Shown: piece after piece, positions 1-12,443 of the stretch | Position numbering within the stretch: position 1 is the first letter of the stretch | How the letters are laid out: the number at the start of each line of letters is the position of its first letter | Assembly: GCF_021155775.2 (NCBI RefSeq) | Contig: NC_060234.1 | Location: 12,265,871-12,329,870 of the forward strand | Direction: 5' to 3' | Length of the DNA: 64,000 bases | Source: Neodiprion pinetum | Taxonomy: Eukaryota > Arthropoda > Insecta > Hymenoptera > Diprionidae | Program-made: the position numbers and the translations under genes | The notes under the pieces: generated by a model | Seen by the model: the letters and a program-made list of their open reading frames with translations, nothing else | Told to the model about the DNA's origin: nothing | Database searches by the model: none

Positions 1-164
1 TTAAATGTTGATTATTTGTGAATAACCGTTCTTTAAAAATATTTTTAAATTTAAATAAATACCTGCAACATATTCAATTGTGTTTTCATTTATTATTAAC
101 ATTCTAGGTGAATTACATAGTTTTAATGTAATATTACGAATAATAGATTTAATTTATAATAAAG
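1..164. other. AT-rich flank of ISL2EU copy A
   Basis: AT-rich sequence with no coding signal, 3' of the THAP-DDE transposase. In the second ISL2EU copy (7.6-11.4 kb) the partner nuclease gene converges on the transposase from this side, so a partner for this copy would lie to the left of the window. That is inference. Confidence 0.5.
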
Positions 165-1807
165 TTATTCCTTTTCAGACAAAAATTTATCATCTTTCAA
201 AATCGGAGAGCTTAAATTGACAACTGCACCAATTATTGTTAAAATTTCTTTGCCTTTCTTCACTAAACCAATTGGCATTCGCGAACCTAAAACTTTAAAG
301 ACTTTGAGTCGTTGATTAGAACGTTCCACGTGTACACGAGCTCTCGCTATTTTAGCGTTCAATCGTGATTCTTCTCTGGTAAATTGAAGCTGCTCTTTCT
401 TAAATGGAGGCCTTATAAGCTTAATATCTTTTTCCTTGCATAATTTATCAACTCGAAACCCTTTATCAACCATTATTGCTTCACCTTTTTCTAGATAATT
501 TAATATTTTGGATTGTTCAAATATCGCATCATCTGAAACTCTTCCTCCGTACATTTCACTAATAAATGATATTATTCCTCCAGGAGTTACTCCAGTCATA
601 AATTTTATTGTGTAAGTACTTTTGTACCGAGAATAACTTGCTTGTTGACAGCATAGATTTTTTGGTCTTTGGATAAATATTTCAGTGCAATCTAGAACGA
701 TTCTCACATTTCTAAAATCATCAAAACATACTGGGAGATTCTTAGAAATTTCATCTTTATCCGGAAAAGGAATGCCTTCTTTCAAACAAACATAAAGCAT
801 ATCGATTATCTTAAGGACTACTCTTCGACACTGTGATAAAGATGAATACTTAAACAAAACTGCCAAGATTGCATATGATAAATTATGCTTCAATTTTATG
901 AATGTCATTATTATTTTACTTCGAAGGTTCATCGTTTCAAATCTATATTTAGGAAAGCCATCCTTTACCACGTCAATAATAGTTTTTAAGATATCAAAAT
1001 TAATAATACCAGTTAGTGTGTTGAGCTCTTTTTCAGTTTTTAAAATATCACAAAAATCTGTGATTAAATCCCCGCTTTTAATCTGAACACCAATATCAAC
1101 CAGGCGTTTTGTAGCCAAAATTTGGTCATTTTCTGTAAGCAGAGGTGTATCTTGAACTAAACTGATGGAACTACTTTCTCCTTGGTCATCCGGTTCCTCT
1201 GTCAAATTATTAGTATCTAAGTTATTAGTATCTAACACATCCTGATCTTGACAACTAAGCTGACTAGCTGGCAATACTTCATTCCTACTCTTATCTCTTC
1301 GTAATCTTCTTGTCTCTCTGTCAGTATTTTTGTTGGTGATTAATCTTGGTGTCTTGTCTGTAGAAGGTAAATTACATGAAGGAACTGCATTTTGTTTTAA
1401 TCTTCGTTTGCCTTTGGAGCTTAAATCTACATAAGAAAGTAATGCCCTTAGTTAATATTGCAAATAAAAAAGTTATTAAGATAATTAAAAAACAAATATA
1501 ATATAATATAATCACCTGGTGAAAAATAATCGGACTGTTTAAAATGCAAAGAACAAACTTGCATGTTATCGGTAACATTTTTACCAATTTTTAACACAAT
1601 TTGCCACATTTTTCGGCAGTCTACTTTTTCTTCTTCACCGAACGTATTTATAATTTTTATGAAATTGTTTTTTTTAGGAAAAAGATGAAATCTGACATCT
1701 GAATCCCTACAAGCTTTACTCTTACATCCATACACACTGCAAAAAGCTTTACTTTTTGTTTCCCTCGGAGAAAAACGTACACCCGAATCATCAACAACAC
1801 TTTCCAT
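165..1807 (-). CDS. THAP-DDE transposase, ISL2EU type (copy A), two exons
   Basis: Cut-and-paste transposase. Exon 1 (1807..1516) starts at the ATG on 1807 and encodes an N-terminal THAP zinc finger: CSVYGCKSK, a central FP and W, then VCSLHFKQSDY. The intron is 1427..1515 (89 nt, GT-AG). Exon 2 (1426..165) carries a DDE_Tnp_4 type nuclease with D in VLDCTEI, D in MVDKGF and E in HVERSNQRLK. The exons total 1554 nt, in frame, for about 517 residues with no lesion. THAP plus DDE_Tnp_4 is the transposase layout of the ISL2EU group of the PIF/Harbinger superclass. It is clearly homologous to the gene at 9712-11386, with the intron at the same place. It could still be active or be domesticated; the sequence alone does not decide. 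Confidence 0.88.
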
Positions 1808-1997
1808 TTTAATTTTAGTTTGTTTCTTAGCTAACAATAAAAAAAACTCAATAATTGTAAATTAAAGTTTACATTATCAATATGTTGAGCAATATCCATA
1901 TGACAGCTGACCCGTTTTCGCTAGTTTAAATTTTGAACACCAGGCGACAGTACTTGTACTTACCACTTACCAATAGTCGGACCCCGCTCGAACCAAG

Positions 1998-4617
1998 TCA
2001 ACAAGTATGCGATTGAATGTTCGCGAGTTGTCGCAAACTTTTTAATTCATCTGATACCGCTGTTAGATTGACTAGTTCTGCGTTGCATGGTGTAAATTGA
2101 TTCCTAGTAAATCTTGTGTTTATCATACCGTCAGCATTCCCTAACTTATACAATCTTGTGTCATCTACGTCAATACTAACCATTAAAGTATTTTGAAAGT
2201 CACTTCGTCCTCTATCGACGCCAGGTATCGGTACTCTGACAGTGTCACCAATTTTACAAATTGGAAGTTGTGAATTTGATTGTGTTTTCATTTTTTTAGC
2301 TTGTGACATTAAACATTCCTTAGCATTTATTCTGGTGTTAGTAATATCAGCCTCCTTTTTACAAATTTCACATATTCCGTTTTCCGTTTCCGAGGCGTTA
2401 CAATATTCACATAGACTTTTTGTCTGCGTGCCTACTGCATCTTGTCTAGAATCGCATTCTTGTTCAGAGATGTCGTCAGCGAATTGGTTAATCTCTAGCT
2501 CCGTTGCAATCGCGCTATTGTGTTCCATTATTTCCTGTAATTCCTTTTCGGTACGAACGGTTAAGTAAACCTCTTTCGGTAGGGCTGTTGTGGATAACCC
2601 TAATTTTGCATTTCAACCAAACATCGCTTGAAACGGAGATCGTTGTATACCAGCATGATGTGCTCTTACAAAATTAAAAAAAGGTTAATAACTGAATAAA
2701 TTGAATTGAAAAAATATATTCTTATGTTACAAACAACAACCTGTTTTTCATAAATTCAACAAAACGTAGTCCCTCTGACCATTGATTGCTATCTTCATTT
2801 GTCATCCAAGTCATAAGCATGTTTTCTATGTCTTGATTCGCCCTTTCTACGCTGCCTTGCGACCGACTATGCCTAGGCTTTCCACGAACAATCTGTAGTC
2901 CAGGCCACATCGTGCACAATTCTTGTATAATACAATTAACGAATTCTCGCCCATTATCAGATTGTAAAATATTTGGTGCTCCAAAAATACAAAAAATGTC
3001 AAGTAGGTTTTTGGCCACTTCTACCACTCTTTTAGAAGTCAATTGTCGTAATTGAATGAATTTCGTTAAATGGTCTTGGTGCACCATAATAAAGTATGGT
3101 CCATCTGCACTTGATTGCAGATCTATAAGATCAACTTGACATCTACTATTCATCTCTGAAAAAATCATAAGTCTTACGACCAGGCCTTTTTTCGTTGATT
3201 TTTGTTTCTTTTGACACGAAACACAAAATTTCAAAAACAACAGTATGATTTCTTGTGTGCAGTTCTTATATTTTTTACTCAATTCAGAGATTGTTCGATG
3301 TTTTCTGCCATGCCCTACAGAAATATGGGCTTCATATAAGACATCGAACATTTCGTCATTTTTAACATAATATTTTATGCTTGTTCCTCCTGTAAAATTA
3401 TGAAATTGTCACGTGCGGAGCGGTCTCGCACGCGACGACTTAACCCTCCAAGTTATCCGCAGAAGTTTATATTTATTTTTGCGTGGGTTGGTAGGTGATC
3501 GTCTTCTACAGGGCGATCCTTGGGAAATGGATGGAGGATTGATTATTAAAGTTTTAGAAATGTTTACGATGGAGGACAAGCTTTTTAATGATCAAATGAA
3601 ATTGGAAAGCAAGATAATTGGTGACGAGGAAGCTTACATGAAACGTTCTTAACCTAATGTTTCATTCATTCGTCTACTCACTCTTGGGTGGTTTCTACTC
3701 ACTCTCTCACTTGATTATGATCACACTTATCACTACACGGCTCGACTGAGTTCGTGGCAGAGTTTCAAACACTTATTCTAACTTCAAGGACTAACGCCGC
3801 GACGCGAGACGCTTTTGAATACCGCTTGTGAAATTGGAGGGGTTCCCTCTCTAATTGTCGGTGATTCTAAGTCTGATACTCTTTACACAACAGCCTTGGA
3901 GGAGCCGGGTTCCGTAGATGCCGTTCTTAGCTGTCTCTAACGGGACTAACTTCGCTCGCTCGTCCGACACCCCTTGGAGCGTCGGACAGCGAGCGAGGTT
4001 TTTGTGAATTTACAATTTTGAACAAAGGCTCGCCTCGCGATGCCCATCCTTGAAGCGCGTGATCTCGCGCTCGCCCCATCCCGATGTTGATTACACCCGG
4101 GATCTGGCGGGCGCGGGAACGCTGACGTTGCACGGGCAAACGCGCCGTTGCGCTTTCGTCGTGCCACGAACTGAATTATAAGATGGTTAACTCATATGTA
4201 TTTAATAGTGAAATTAAGGCTATGCTTCCTCGTCTACGTTAAGCAAATATTAATAAGTAATGACATATTCGTGTAATGATAAATTTATGTGTATGTACAT
4301 GCGGCGTTCGTGACAAAATTCAATACATTTTGGATAGATTACAAAAATTTACTTCTCAATATGTTTAAACAATTACCTTCTTTCAAAGGAACAATTAATT
4401 TTTCTACACTTCTGACGAGAAAAATATCAAATCGGTGCAATCGTCTACGCTGTAACATTGTCAAACTTTTGGCTTCTTTCGCACTTTTAATGTCGTGTAA
4501 ATACGTTTTGTATTGCTCTTCGTCCATGTAAAAATTGTTCGAATCTTTATGTTTCAATAGTTCAGCAAATTCTTCATTAAACTTTTTTTTAAAGCTTTCT
4601 TTTGGATTAGCACACAT
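1998..4617 (-). CDS. Ginger-like (KRBA2-like) integrase-type transposase, three exons
   Basis: Retroviral-integrase-like DNA transposase of the Ginger group, often annotated in insects as KRAB-A domain-containing protein 2-like. Exon 1 is 4617..4377 (ATG at 4617), exon 2 is 3389..2741, exon 3 is 2664..1998. Introns of 987 and 76 nt have GT-AG ends, and the joined length of 1557 nt stays in frame for about 518 residues. Exon 2 shows the H2C2 zinc motif (HISVGHGRKHRTI, then CVSCQKK), followed by the catalytic triad: D in CQVDLIDLQ, D in LQSDNGREF and E in GSVERANQ. Exon 3 holds a Cys-rich segment and a basic C-terminal module (IGDTVRVPIPGVDRGR). No premature stop is seen. I could not define terminal repeats. 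Exon 1 is the least certain part, but its splice phase fits exactly and its content matches the family's N-terminus. Confidence 0.85.
3390..4376. other. Intron 1 of the Ginger gene holding a GC-rich insert with a hairpin
   Basis: Most of this 987-nt intron is richer in G+C than its surroundings and looks foreign. It contains a near-perfect hairpin (arms 3953-3968 and 3981-3996, core CTCGCTCGTCCGAC). Short open frames here are not supported as genes. The stretch from 3410 to about 3850 has the feel of a solo LTR (TGTCACGTGCGG start), but I found no matching end or target duplication. Confidence 0.45.
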
Positions 4618-4980
4618 TTTCACACACAGAAACTGAAACGACAGGCTCCTTCGAGAACATTTACTACACTGATGAACGAAAGTATCAACCGATAATTTTA
4701 ATCGATGATAATAATAACGACTCGAGAAGAAAAAGTAACACCAACACGAGACAGTATAAGACTAACCGCCAAGAAGTATGAATCATTGTTTACATTTCCA
4801 AATGATATAGAACAAATCTCAACTTTATCCAGCGGTGTTTGGCTAATACTATCATTAGCTGGCTAAAGCCCAAAATTCGTTATTTTTGTCAGCATTATCC
4901 AGCTGTTTTGGGTATAACTAAGTTTAGCCGACTGAACCTAGTTTTAGCTAATATCAGACTTTAGCCGTAACATATATATA
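4618..4980. other. Spacer with short palindromic repeats
   Basis: Non-coding. Between about 4825 and 4975 several TTAGC/GCTAA motifs alternate in both orientations (TTAGCTGGCTAAAGCC and similar), so the stretch can fold on itself. It is probably a decayed MITE. It lies upstream of the Ginger ATG and could also include that element's terminal region. Confidence 0.35.
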
Positions 4981-5325
4981 GATATAGGAGCAGGCTCGGC
5001 GCATAGACTTATATAGACTGAGCGCTCTTATGAGCCGCTTGAAGCAAACATTTAAAGGACAGAAATATGCCGGGAGTACTCCTTTCTCTCTCTGACGATA
5101 TTTGTGGCGGGGATGGAGGCGGTAGAGGAGAATGAGGCGAAATTATGCGCCTATATCTATAGCTGTTCCACTTCCACTGCTCCGTTGTCTCCCACCATGA
5201 CGCCGATTGAAAAGAGAGAGCAGTACTCCCGGTATATCTCTGTCCTTTATATGTAATTGTCAGTGCCTCTTATAGGAGCGCTCAGTCTATCTTTATAAGT
5301 CTCCTCCACGCGCCGCCACATATAC
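4981..5325. mobile_element. Foldback MITE with about 110-bp inverted arms
   Basis: The left arm (about 4981-5093) and right arm (about 5205-5325) are inverted copies: GACTGAGCGCTC on the left faces GAGCGCTCAGTC on the right, and GGGAGTACTCC on the left faces the CAGTACTCCC segment on the right. No coding capacity. The target-site duplication is unclear, so the superfamily is not assigned. Confidence 0.6.
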
Positions 5326-6085
5326 CTCCTATCCTCAGCCGAATAATCGTTCGTGAAAGTAGCGAGCATGTATTGGTAAAACGTCTTCTTTCACAACTAA
5401 TTGTATACCCCTAATGTAATTGTATACCCCTATTGGCTGAATAAATATAATGTACTAAGCCAAGCAACAGAGCAGAAAAACAGCCGAAATTTGAAGTGAA
5501 TACTACTTGACAACTGACTGTGCAATTATGTTTAAGACAGTTAGTAGATGAAAACTGCATAGTTTCCAGCTCGAGATTATTTTGTTAATTTGTTATTAAC
5601 AAATTTCAATGCGTTTTATAGAAAAACCGAAATAGACGTTTTGTTGCTGATGACAGCTAGTTTCGAAATCCATATTTCACATTTAAATCCCACGACCTCA
5701 GGAGCAAACAGCCCTCCGCGAAAATATCGCAAAGAAAAAATTCAAATGGCAATTGTTCAAAAACTATTCATCCGACCGAGTCTAGGTTTCGCATACATAA
5801 AGTACATGTAAATAGTTACTACTGAGCCAAGTAACAGCTGTTAATATTAAAAATGTCGAGGTTGTGAATTTTTTATGAAAACGCAAAAATTTTACGGGTT
5901 TTCCGACTTTTATCCGTTTCTAATCGTCCGATCGGGTCGATCGACCCCGAATTTTCTTCGTAATTCAGTTATCTACAATTCTCTCATTCACATCGTTAAG
6001 ATTGCTTGATTAGTTTCGGTTTTATACGCAAAAAATGTATGTCCTGTAAAAATGCTATAATGCTTGGCCTTCATAGATATAATAT
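5326..6085. other. Non-coding spacer
   Basis: No supported gene. It contains a short direct repeat (AATTGTATACCCCTA twice near 5400-5430) and a loosely repeated segment (ctaagccaagcaacag near 5455, ctgagccaagtaacag near 5822). Nothing else is recognised. Confidence 0.35.
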
Positions 6086-6087
6086 TA

Positions 6088-6946
6088 GACCTGTCCTTAA
6101 GAAGGGCAAAATCGAATTTCAATGGTCTTACCCCCCCAAATTGATTCGTTATAATTTTAAAAAATGTCGGAATTTTTTAAAACTTTTTCCTCCATATGTA
6201 CCCACCGCTAGGAAGTCTTACTATGTCCGATAAGAAAAGCATTGATTTTTCGTGATTTTTAATCTTTTTTTTACCGCTGCCCTAATTATCAGCCAAAAAA
6301 TCGTAAATTCTCAGAAAATGTTCACAGTTATGTTACTTTTTTTATAAATAATATTTATAAATAATATTTATAAACTAGAAGTTCTGCTCTATTATTCTAT
6401 AATAATAATGAAATCTGTGAAGACTTAACCGATTTTAACTTCTCTACTTAGACCTCTGAAAGATACTTTTCAATATTTTTATATTTTCACCGATTTCTGA
6501 GAATTTACCATCTTCAGCGAAAAGTTTTCTATTTTTTGTAACCTCTGCCATTTTATTCCTCCTATTTTTAGCTCTCGAAACGACGTTCTTCGACATTTTT
6601 TGCTTTTTTCCGCGTTTTTTGCAACATACAGAGAATAAAGATGTGATTGATCTAGCCCAGAAATGCTTGTAACAAATTCCAAAAAATTCGACAAAAAGGT
6701 AACATAACTGTCAACATTTTCTGAGAATTACGATTATTTAGCTGATGATTAGGGCAGCGGTAAAAAAAAGATTAACAATCACGAAAAATCAATGCTTTTC
6801 TTATGGGAAAAAGTAAGGCTTCCTAGAAGTGGGTAAATATGGAGGGAAAATTTTTTCTAAATTCTGATATTTTTTTTGAATTATGACGAACCAATTTGGG
6901 GGGTTAGACCATTAAAATTCGATTTTGGCCTTCTTAAGGACAGGTC
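6088..6946. mobile_element. Foldback MITE with about 260-bp TIRs and TA target site (Tc1/mariner type)
   Basis: The left arm begins GACCTGTCCTTAAGAAGG at 6088 and its inverted copy ends at 6946. The arms run inward to about 6345 and 6699. TA dinucleotides flank both ends (6086-6087 and 6947-6948), the duplication expected of Tc1/mariner-type movement. The core codes for nothing recognisable, so it is non-autonomous. Confidence 0.7.
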
Positions 6947-6948
6947 TA

Positions 6949-7634
6949 GTGCACGTGCATACATTTTTCACGACCAAAGTTTTCGTTCTGGACTTGAGAT
7001 GTCGCAACTAGTATGCATGTATTAGTGTGAACAGTCCCTATTGTGTCTTATTTAGAAATCAATTAATATTATAGAATGTCTAGACACATTACTATAACAA
7101 AGAAATTAAAATGTTAACTCACCTGTATAGATCTGTTTCTGTGTTCCAAGATTCAAAAACGATGTCGTTAATATTAAATTGTAGTGTTATGAAATAAAAA
7201 AAAACAATAGATAATTCATTCGTCCTAGGTAGCCCGTAGTCAACTCATCTGGTTAGGTTCGCACGCGTCCGCCGCATGTGCCGCGTTCCGAACCAGTCCG
7301 ATCAGTGTTGCCAAATGTTTATCGCGGCCACGGTCTGACATACAGGTCTTGCAAGCAACTGAAATTTGAGTGGTGGGAGTAGCCGCGTTATTGTCCAGAT
7401 TTTTTTTTTTTGCCACTACTGGCCACTGCGCGGCGCCATGGAGCCTAGAGTAAAGGAGCCCGAACGCCTATAGGAAAAGTATTGGGAAATCTGCCGGGGG
7501 CGTGGCTTCTCCTTGCGGCAGAAGCAGTAACTATTCTGAAACGCATTTTTAAATCAGATGTCGTGTTCTTATGTGAAAGCGTGTATTTATTTACAGTTAT
7601 TAAACTCGAATTTTCAAAAAAAATTCAATAAAAT
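6949..7634. other. Spacer upstream of the YqaJ gene
   Basis: No gene seen. The segment at 7240-7520 is GC-richer than its surroundings and may contain the left end of the ISL2EU element, but I found no inverted match on the far side of the element. Confidence 0.3.
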
Positions 7635-9322
7635 ATGAAAATTTCAATACAAGAAATTTGTGAGTTTGCAAATACTCAGTCTAGTCATAAAAATTTTATT
7701 GGTGGTGAAGATATACTTGATGCGGGACATCTAATGAAATGTGGCCTACAGCAATCAGATACTAGTTGTGATAATGAGTATAAAATAATTGCATTCTGTC
7801 TCCAAACTTCTCGTTTAAAAGATCCACCGCATGAAATTGTGGGTGCAATATCGCAAAGTGGGAAAATAATGGGAATGTCATGTTCGTGCAAGGCTGGTCT
7901 AAGTGAAAGCTGTAAGCATGTAGTAGCTACACTTCTCTACTGCAACAGGTTAGTTTTTTGCTTATAAATAAATTTAACAAGCATAGTAAAATTTAATTCT
8001 ATAAAATGACTCTACTGTTAATATTGTATCTCAATTTTTTTAGAAATGCTGTTGAAAAATTGCAGCTTATCACTTGCACTGACAAAAAATGCACGTGGAG
8101 TACTCCACAAAAGGCTGCGCTTGAAAAGTATGAACCTAAACCATTGGAAGAACACGACTGTTTTCAATTAAAGCTACAGAAAAATTTGGAGGCTCCAGGT
8201 AAAAAACATAAAAAAAAATCAAGACCCACCGGTTTGTGTGGAACCAATAAAGCTGACTGAAGAAGAAAATGACGAACTGCTAAGTATTATGTTAGAAAAT
8301 TTACCCTGCAGTGCATTGAAGGAACACATGTAACGAAATATATATAACTAAATAATTTGTATATTTTTTTTCTTCTTTTTTTTTTGTAGAATTACTGGTT
8401 TCTATGTCATACAATTATTAATTTTGCACATTTGTTAACTATTCAATTCTTTGTTTTATTTAGAACTGGAAGACACGACGTTCTTGAGATTATTAATAAT
8501 AATTCTACGTGTGATCTATCTAGAATCCAAGCACTCTTCAAAAATCAACTTTCTTCTAATTTTTTAAGTCAGCTAGAGCAAGTTAAAGTAAAACCTATCA
8601 AAGAATGCTGCCAAAAAATAGTATCTGGGTTGAATGGAAATGTTGTTGATATCTGTGTAAAAACAATGGAGTTTCATTCAACTTGGCTGGAAGAAAGACA
8701 GTTTAGAATAACTGGTAGTGATTCTTATCAATTATTTACCTATCGCAATAATAAAAAACCTGATTGGCGTCAAAAATCAAAAAAATATTTTTATCCAGAA
8801 TCGATAACTAATGCTTACACACAACACGGTTTAAATAATGAGCCTTTAGCTCGAAACCTGTACGATGAATCTGAACCTTCTATCACGGTAGCTGAATGTG
8901 GTCTTGTTGTCTCTGAAAAAAACCCATGGTTAGCATATTCACCAGACGGTGTGGTTTTTGACAAAAATAATAATCCTGTAAAATTGGTTGAGATAAAATG
9001 TCCTTATGAGGGTAAAAAGCGAAAACTAGAAGAAGTATTACAATTATCAACATGGTTAGTTTTTGAAAATGGAACTTGAAGCTTAAAAAAAAAACACTCC
9101 TATTACGCTCAAGTTCAAATAGGTATGGCTGTTTTAAACATGTCAGTCACTGATTTTATTATTTATACATCTTTTGATAACAAATTAGCTGTATTAACTG
9201 TTAATTTTGATAAATTGTATGCAAAAGAATTGCTGCATTCTTTGAAAGGTATTTACTTTAATAAAATGATTCATTACATCTGCATCGCTCAAACTGCAAA
9301 TGATCCTAACAATAATAATTGA
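7635..9322 (+). pseudogene. SWIM zinc finger plus YqaJ nuclease, partner gene of the ISL2EU element, two lesions
   Basis: Second gene of an ISL2EU-type element, converging on the transposase at 9712-11386. Exon 1 (7635-7948) encodes a SWIM finger, SCSCKAGLSESCKH (CxC...CxH). Exon 2 (8044-8329) continues with a conserved Cys/His-rich segment. Exon 3 (8464-9322) carries a YqaJ/lambda-exonuclease-like domain with conserved YSPDGVV, EIKCPY and a YYAQVQ-type motif. Splice sites are GT-AG and phases agree. Two defects appear: one extra A in an A run at about 8212-8220 shifts the frame within exon 2, and an in-frame TGA at 9077-9079 stands where relatives have Trp. Such nucleases trim DNA ends; a role in transposition is inferred from constant pairing in this group. 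A homopolymer sequencing error could explain the first lesion. Confidence 0.82.
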
Positions 9323-9711
9323 ACAAATTTTATTTTTTATCATTGTAATTGACAATATTTATGTTTTAAAAAAATTTAACTACTTTTTTACCATCCAAAA
9401 ATATTTCTTCATTAACCTTTTTAATAATTATATCTTTAACAACTGTTTGTTTGATTAAATAACATTCTTACTTGTTTAATAATTAGTTGTGTAATTTATT
9501 ACTGTAGTTATAAAAGCACAACTATAATTACTATTTTTTATTGTATTTTAAAAATGTTTGGACTTAAAAAATTCACAGATTATAATTAATATTTTTTTGT
9601 GAATAAAAAAATATTTATATTTATATGGAAATATTATAAATAAACATCGATTTATAAAATTTAATTACTTGAGAATTTTTTCAAACCAAAAAAAATAATA
9701 AATCTATTTTT
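9323..9711. other. AT-rich spacer between convergent genes
   Basis: 389 bases of very AT-rich sequence between the 3' ends of the YqaJ and transposase genes. It contains AATAAA-like signals on both strands, as expected of shared 3' ends. No further gene is seen. Confidence 0.5.
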
Positions 9712-11386
9712 TCAGCTATAAAATTCATCTTTCTTTAAAATCGGCGCACTCATATTTACCACACCACAAATAATCGTGAAAATTTCTTTAACTTTACTCA
9801 TAAGACATGCAGGCATAGTTGTGCCTAAAACGTCAAAAGCTTTCAAGCGTTGATTACTTCTTTCAATATGTACCCGAGCTTTAGCAACTGAAAATTGCTG
9901 TTTGTCTCTGAGAAAAATAGGTGTACACAGCGTGACGTCATGTTTTCTGTAAAACTCATTCATGGTGAATCCTTTATCTGCCAGTACAATGTCTTTTTTA
10001 TCCATCATAGTAATAATATTGCTTTGTTCAAATATGGCATTATCTGACACACGTCCACCATACGGAAGGCTTACGAAAGAAATGAGCCCTGCTGATGTAA
10101 CACCAGTCATAAACTTAATCGTATATGTAGATTTATAGTAAGAGTAGGCTTGTAGTTGACAGCACAGTTTGGAAGGTTTCTGAATCTTAATTTCAGTACA
10201 GTCAACAACTACTCGAACTTGTTCAAAATCTTTGAAGCACAAAGGAATATTCTTTAAAATATTTTCTTTGCTAGGCCATCGAATACTGGGTTTTAAAACA
10301 ACGTATAAAATGTCGATCATTTTTTTCCAAATCAATTCTTTGCAAGCTTGACTGGATACTTCAAAGAAAATAGCTAGAGTTGCATATGACATGTTTTGCT
10401 TCAATTTCATAAAAGTCATTATAATTAACTCTCGTAAATTAAATGTAATACAAGCGATTGAGATACGACGCATTGATTGTGCTTTAATGATTAACTTCTC
10501 GATAGTAAATAAAATTTGAAAATTAGATAATCCAGTTAACGTACTAAGCTGTTTATCAGTTTTTATTTTACTCGATAATTTGGGAGTCAGATAATCACTC
10601 TTGACTTGAATCGCAACATCACGATGTATAATAGGCAAACTATTTTCGGATCTTGTCACGTTATCAACAGATACCGTGTTAGACAACAGCAGCAAGTCTT
10701 CAGTCGTGACTTCAACATTAGATTGATCTCCACTACACGGATCTACATTACACGGATTATCTCGTGTCTGGTCTAAGGGGTTATCTCGAGTAGCTGTGGA
10801 AATACCTTCAAACGTATCAGTGATAATAGATGATTTTTTCTTCAATGATCTTTGACGTTGTTTTTCGTTTCTGCTTTGGATTTGACTCACATTTGGTTTA
10901 TCAAATGATGTTAATGATGTTTGAGGAAGGTTGCATGACGGAACGCTTGTTTTTTTCAAATGAGAACGAAGAGGATTGACATTGGCTGCAATGAAAAATA
11001 AAATTTAATGTTTATTGTTTTTTATTTTTTCTGACAAATATTACACTACAAAAAATTTCATTTCATATTGATGATAAACAAATAATTATGAAATGAAATT
11101 GTATAGGTAATTACTTACATGTTGGTATGAAGTCATTTTTGGTGAAATGTAATGAACACACTTTTTTTGACTGTGTAATCTCATTCCCAATTTTCAATGC
11201 TTTTATCCAAGCTAATCGACGATCAATTACTTCATCTTCACCAAATTTATTTTTGATTACTACAAAACCAGAATTTGCCGAAGGAAAAGTGTAAAATCGA
11301 ACTGTATTGTTCTTACTAGACTTGCTATTACACCCATACACGCAGCAGAAAGTTTTATTTTTATTTTCTCGTGGTGGAAACTCCAT
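9712..11386 (-). CDS. THAP-DDE transposase, ISL2EU type (copy B), two exons
   Basis: Exon 1 (11386..11119) begins at the ATG on 11386 and encodes a THAP finger: CCVYGCNSKS, an FP-containing core, a W, and VCSLHFTKNDF. The intron is 10986..11118 with GT-AG ends. Exon 2 (10985..9712) starts with a variable low-complexity linker and then the DDE_Tnp_4 nuclease: D in VVDCTEI, D in LADKGF, E in HIERSNQRLK. The joined length is 1542 nt, in frame, about 513 residues, without a stop. Intron position, linker motif (VPSCNLP) and catalytic region match copy A at 165-1807. It faces the YqaJ gene tail to tail, the gene order known for ISL2EU elements. A Penelope-like insertion sits 130 bp upstream of its ATG. 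Confidence 0.88.
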
Positions 11387-11570
11387 GATTAAATTTTTTG
11401 ATCAAATATTGAAATTTGAGATGTTTTTAAGTAATAACTAAGCTTATAGATAATAATTGATTACTTAATATTTAAAAAAAAGTTTAACACTTTTAAACTA
11501 CATTTCTCACATATTATATATTATAGATTCTTGGTGATCGGTCAATTAAGAAAACGTAATTTTAGTTAAC

Positions 11571-11599
11571 GTTTCGACCCGGATATGGGCCCTCCTCAG
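11571..11599 (-). ncRNA. Hammerhead-ribozyme-like core (left arm)
   Basis: On the minus strand, CTGAGGA is followed by a short GC-rich stem and GAAAC, the invariant spacing of a hammerhead core. It is the inverted copy of the core at 12415-12443. Helix I is not obvious, so the motif may be vestigial. Confidence 0.4.
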
Positions 11600-12414
11600 A
11601 ACGATTTATTTTAAAAAACTGTCAAAAATAACAAAAAAAGAATTTTATAGTGTAAATCATGGTACTAGAAGTAATCGGACCTAATTATTGTAGATGTAAT
11701 ACTCTTAGAGCTATTAAATATTTAAACAATAAACCTTAACTATTTTTATTTTTATTTTTTTTTTTTTTAAATTATCTCGTCTCCATTTACAGTCCTTTCT
11801 ACATAACTTTTCTTACAAAATATTTATTGTTTTTTTTTTGTATAATTGTTTATAATAGGTTCACCTTCACTCTGGATTATATTGTTTTCTCCCATCAGTC
11901 GTTATTCACCTGTTGATCCAATTGGTTCAACCAACAATCTTTCGTTAGACATGTAGAACTTAATTATAATGAGCCTACCTCCACTTAATTGACACCTGTG
12001 AATTAATTTCATCGCTAAAACGACCTTCTTTAATTACCTTTTAACACTATGACATACTGACTGTGAAGAAACATACTTCTTTAATCTTTTTAATTAATGA
12101 CTACCAACTTTTAACTCTCACATATAAAATAACTTGAAGATTGACATTGTCTACCGTCACTCAAAAGAACACTGTTTCCACCAATTGTAATTGTGAATTC
12201 GACTACATCTTATTACACTTACTTAATTCAAAAGGTAAATAACACCAAAAAACATCCTTATCTCATTCAATCATAAGGTCTTACTATCAACAATATTTAA
12301 TAGCTCTAAGAGTATTACATCTACAATAATTAGGTCCGATTACTTCTAGTACCATGATTTATACTATAAAATTCTTTTTTTGTTATTTTTGACAGTTTTT
12401 TAAAATAAATCGTT

Positions 12415-12443
12415 CTGAGGAGGGCCCATATCCGGGTCGAAAC
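12415..12443 (+). ncRNA. Hammerhead-ribozyme-like core (right arm)
   Basis: CTGAGGA (12415-12421), a stem of about five pairs (GGCCC with GGGTC), then GAAAC (12439-12443). Hammerhead motifs of this kind are known from terminal repeats of Penelope-like elements. Helices I and III cannot be drawn convincingly by eye, so self-cleavage is unproven. Confidence 0.42.

Noticed and set aside
3413..3652. 79-codon open frame in Ginger intron 1
   Set aside because: It lies wholly in a well-supported intron, matches no family I recognise and has no splice or domain support.
8212..8244. A 25-nt intron in the YqaJ gene explaining the frame change
   Set aside because: Too short for a spliceosomal intron; one extra A in an A run explains the shift better.
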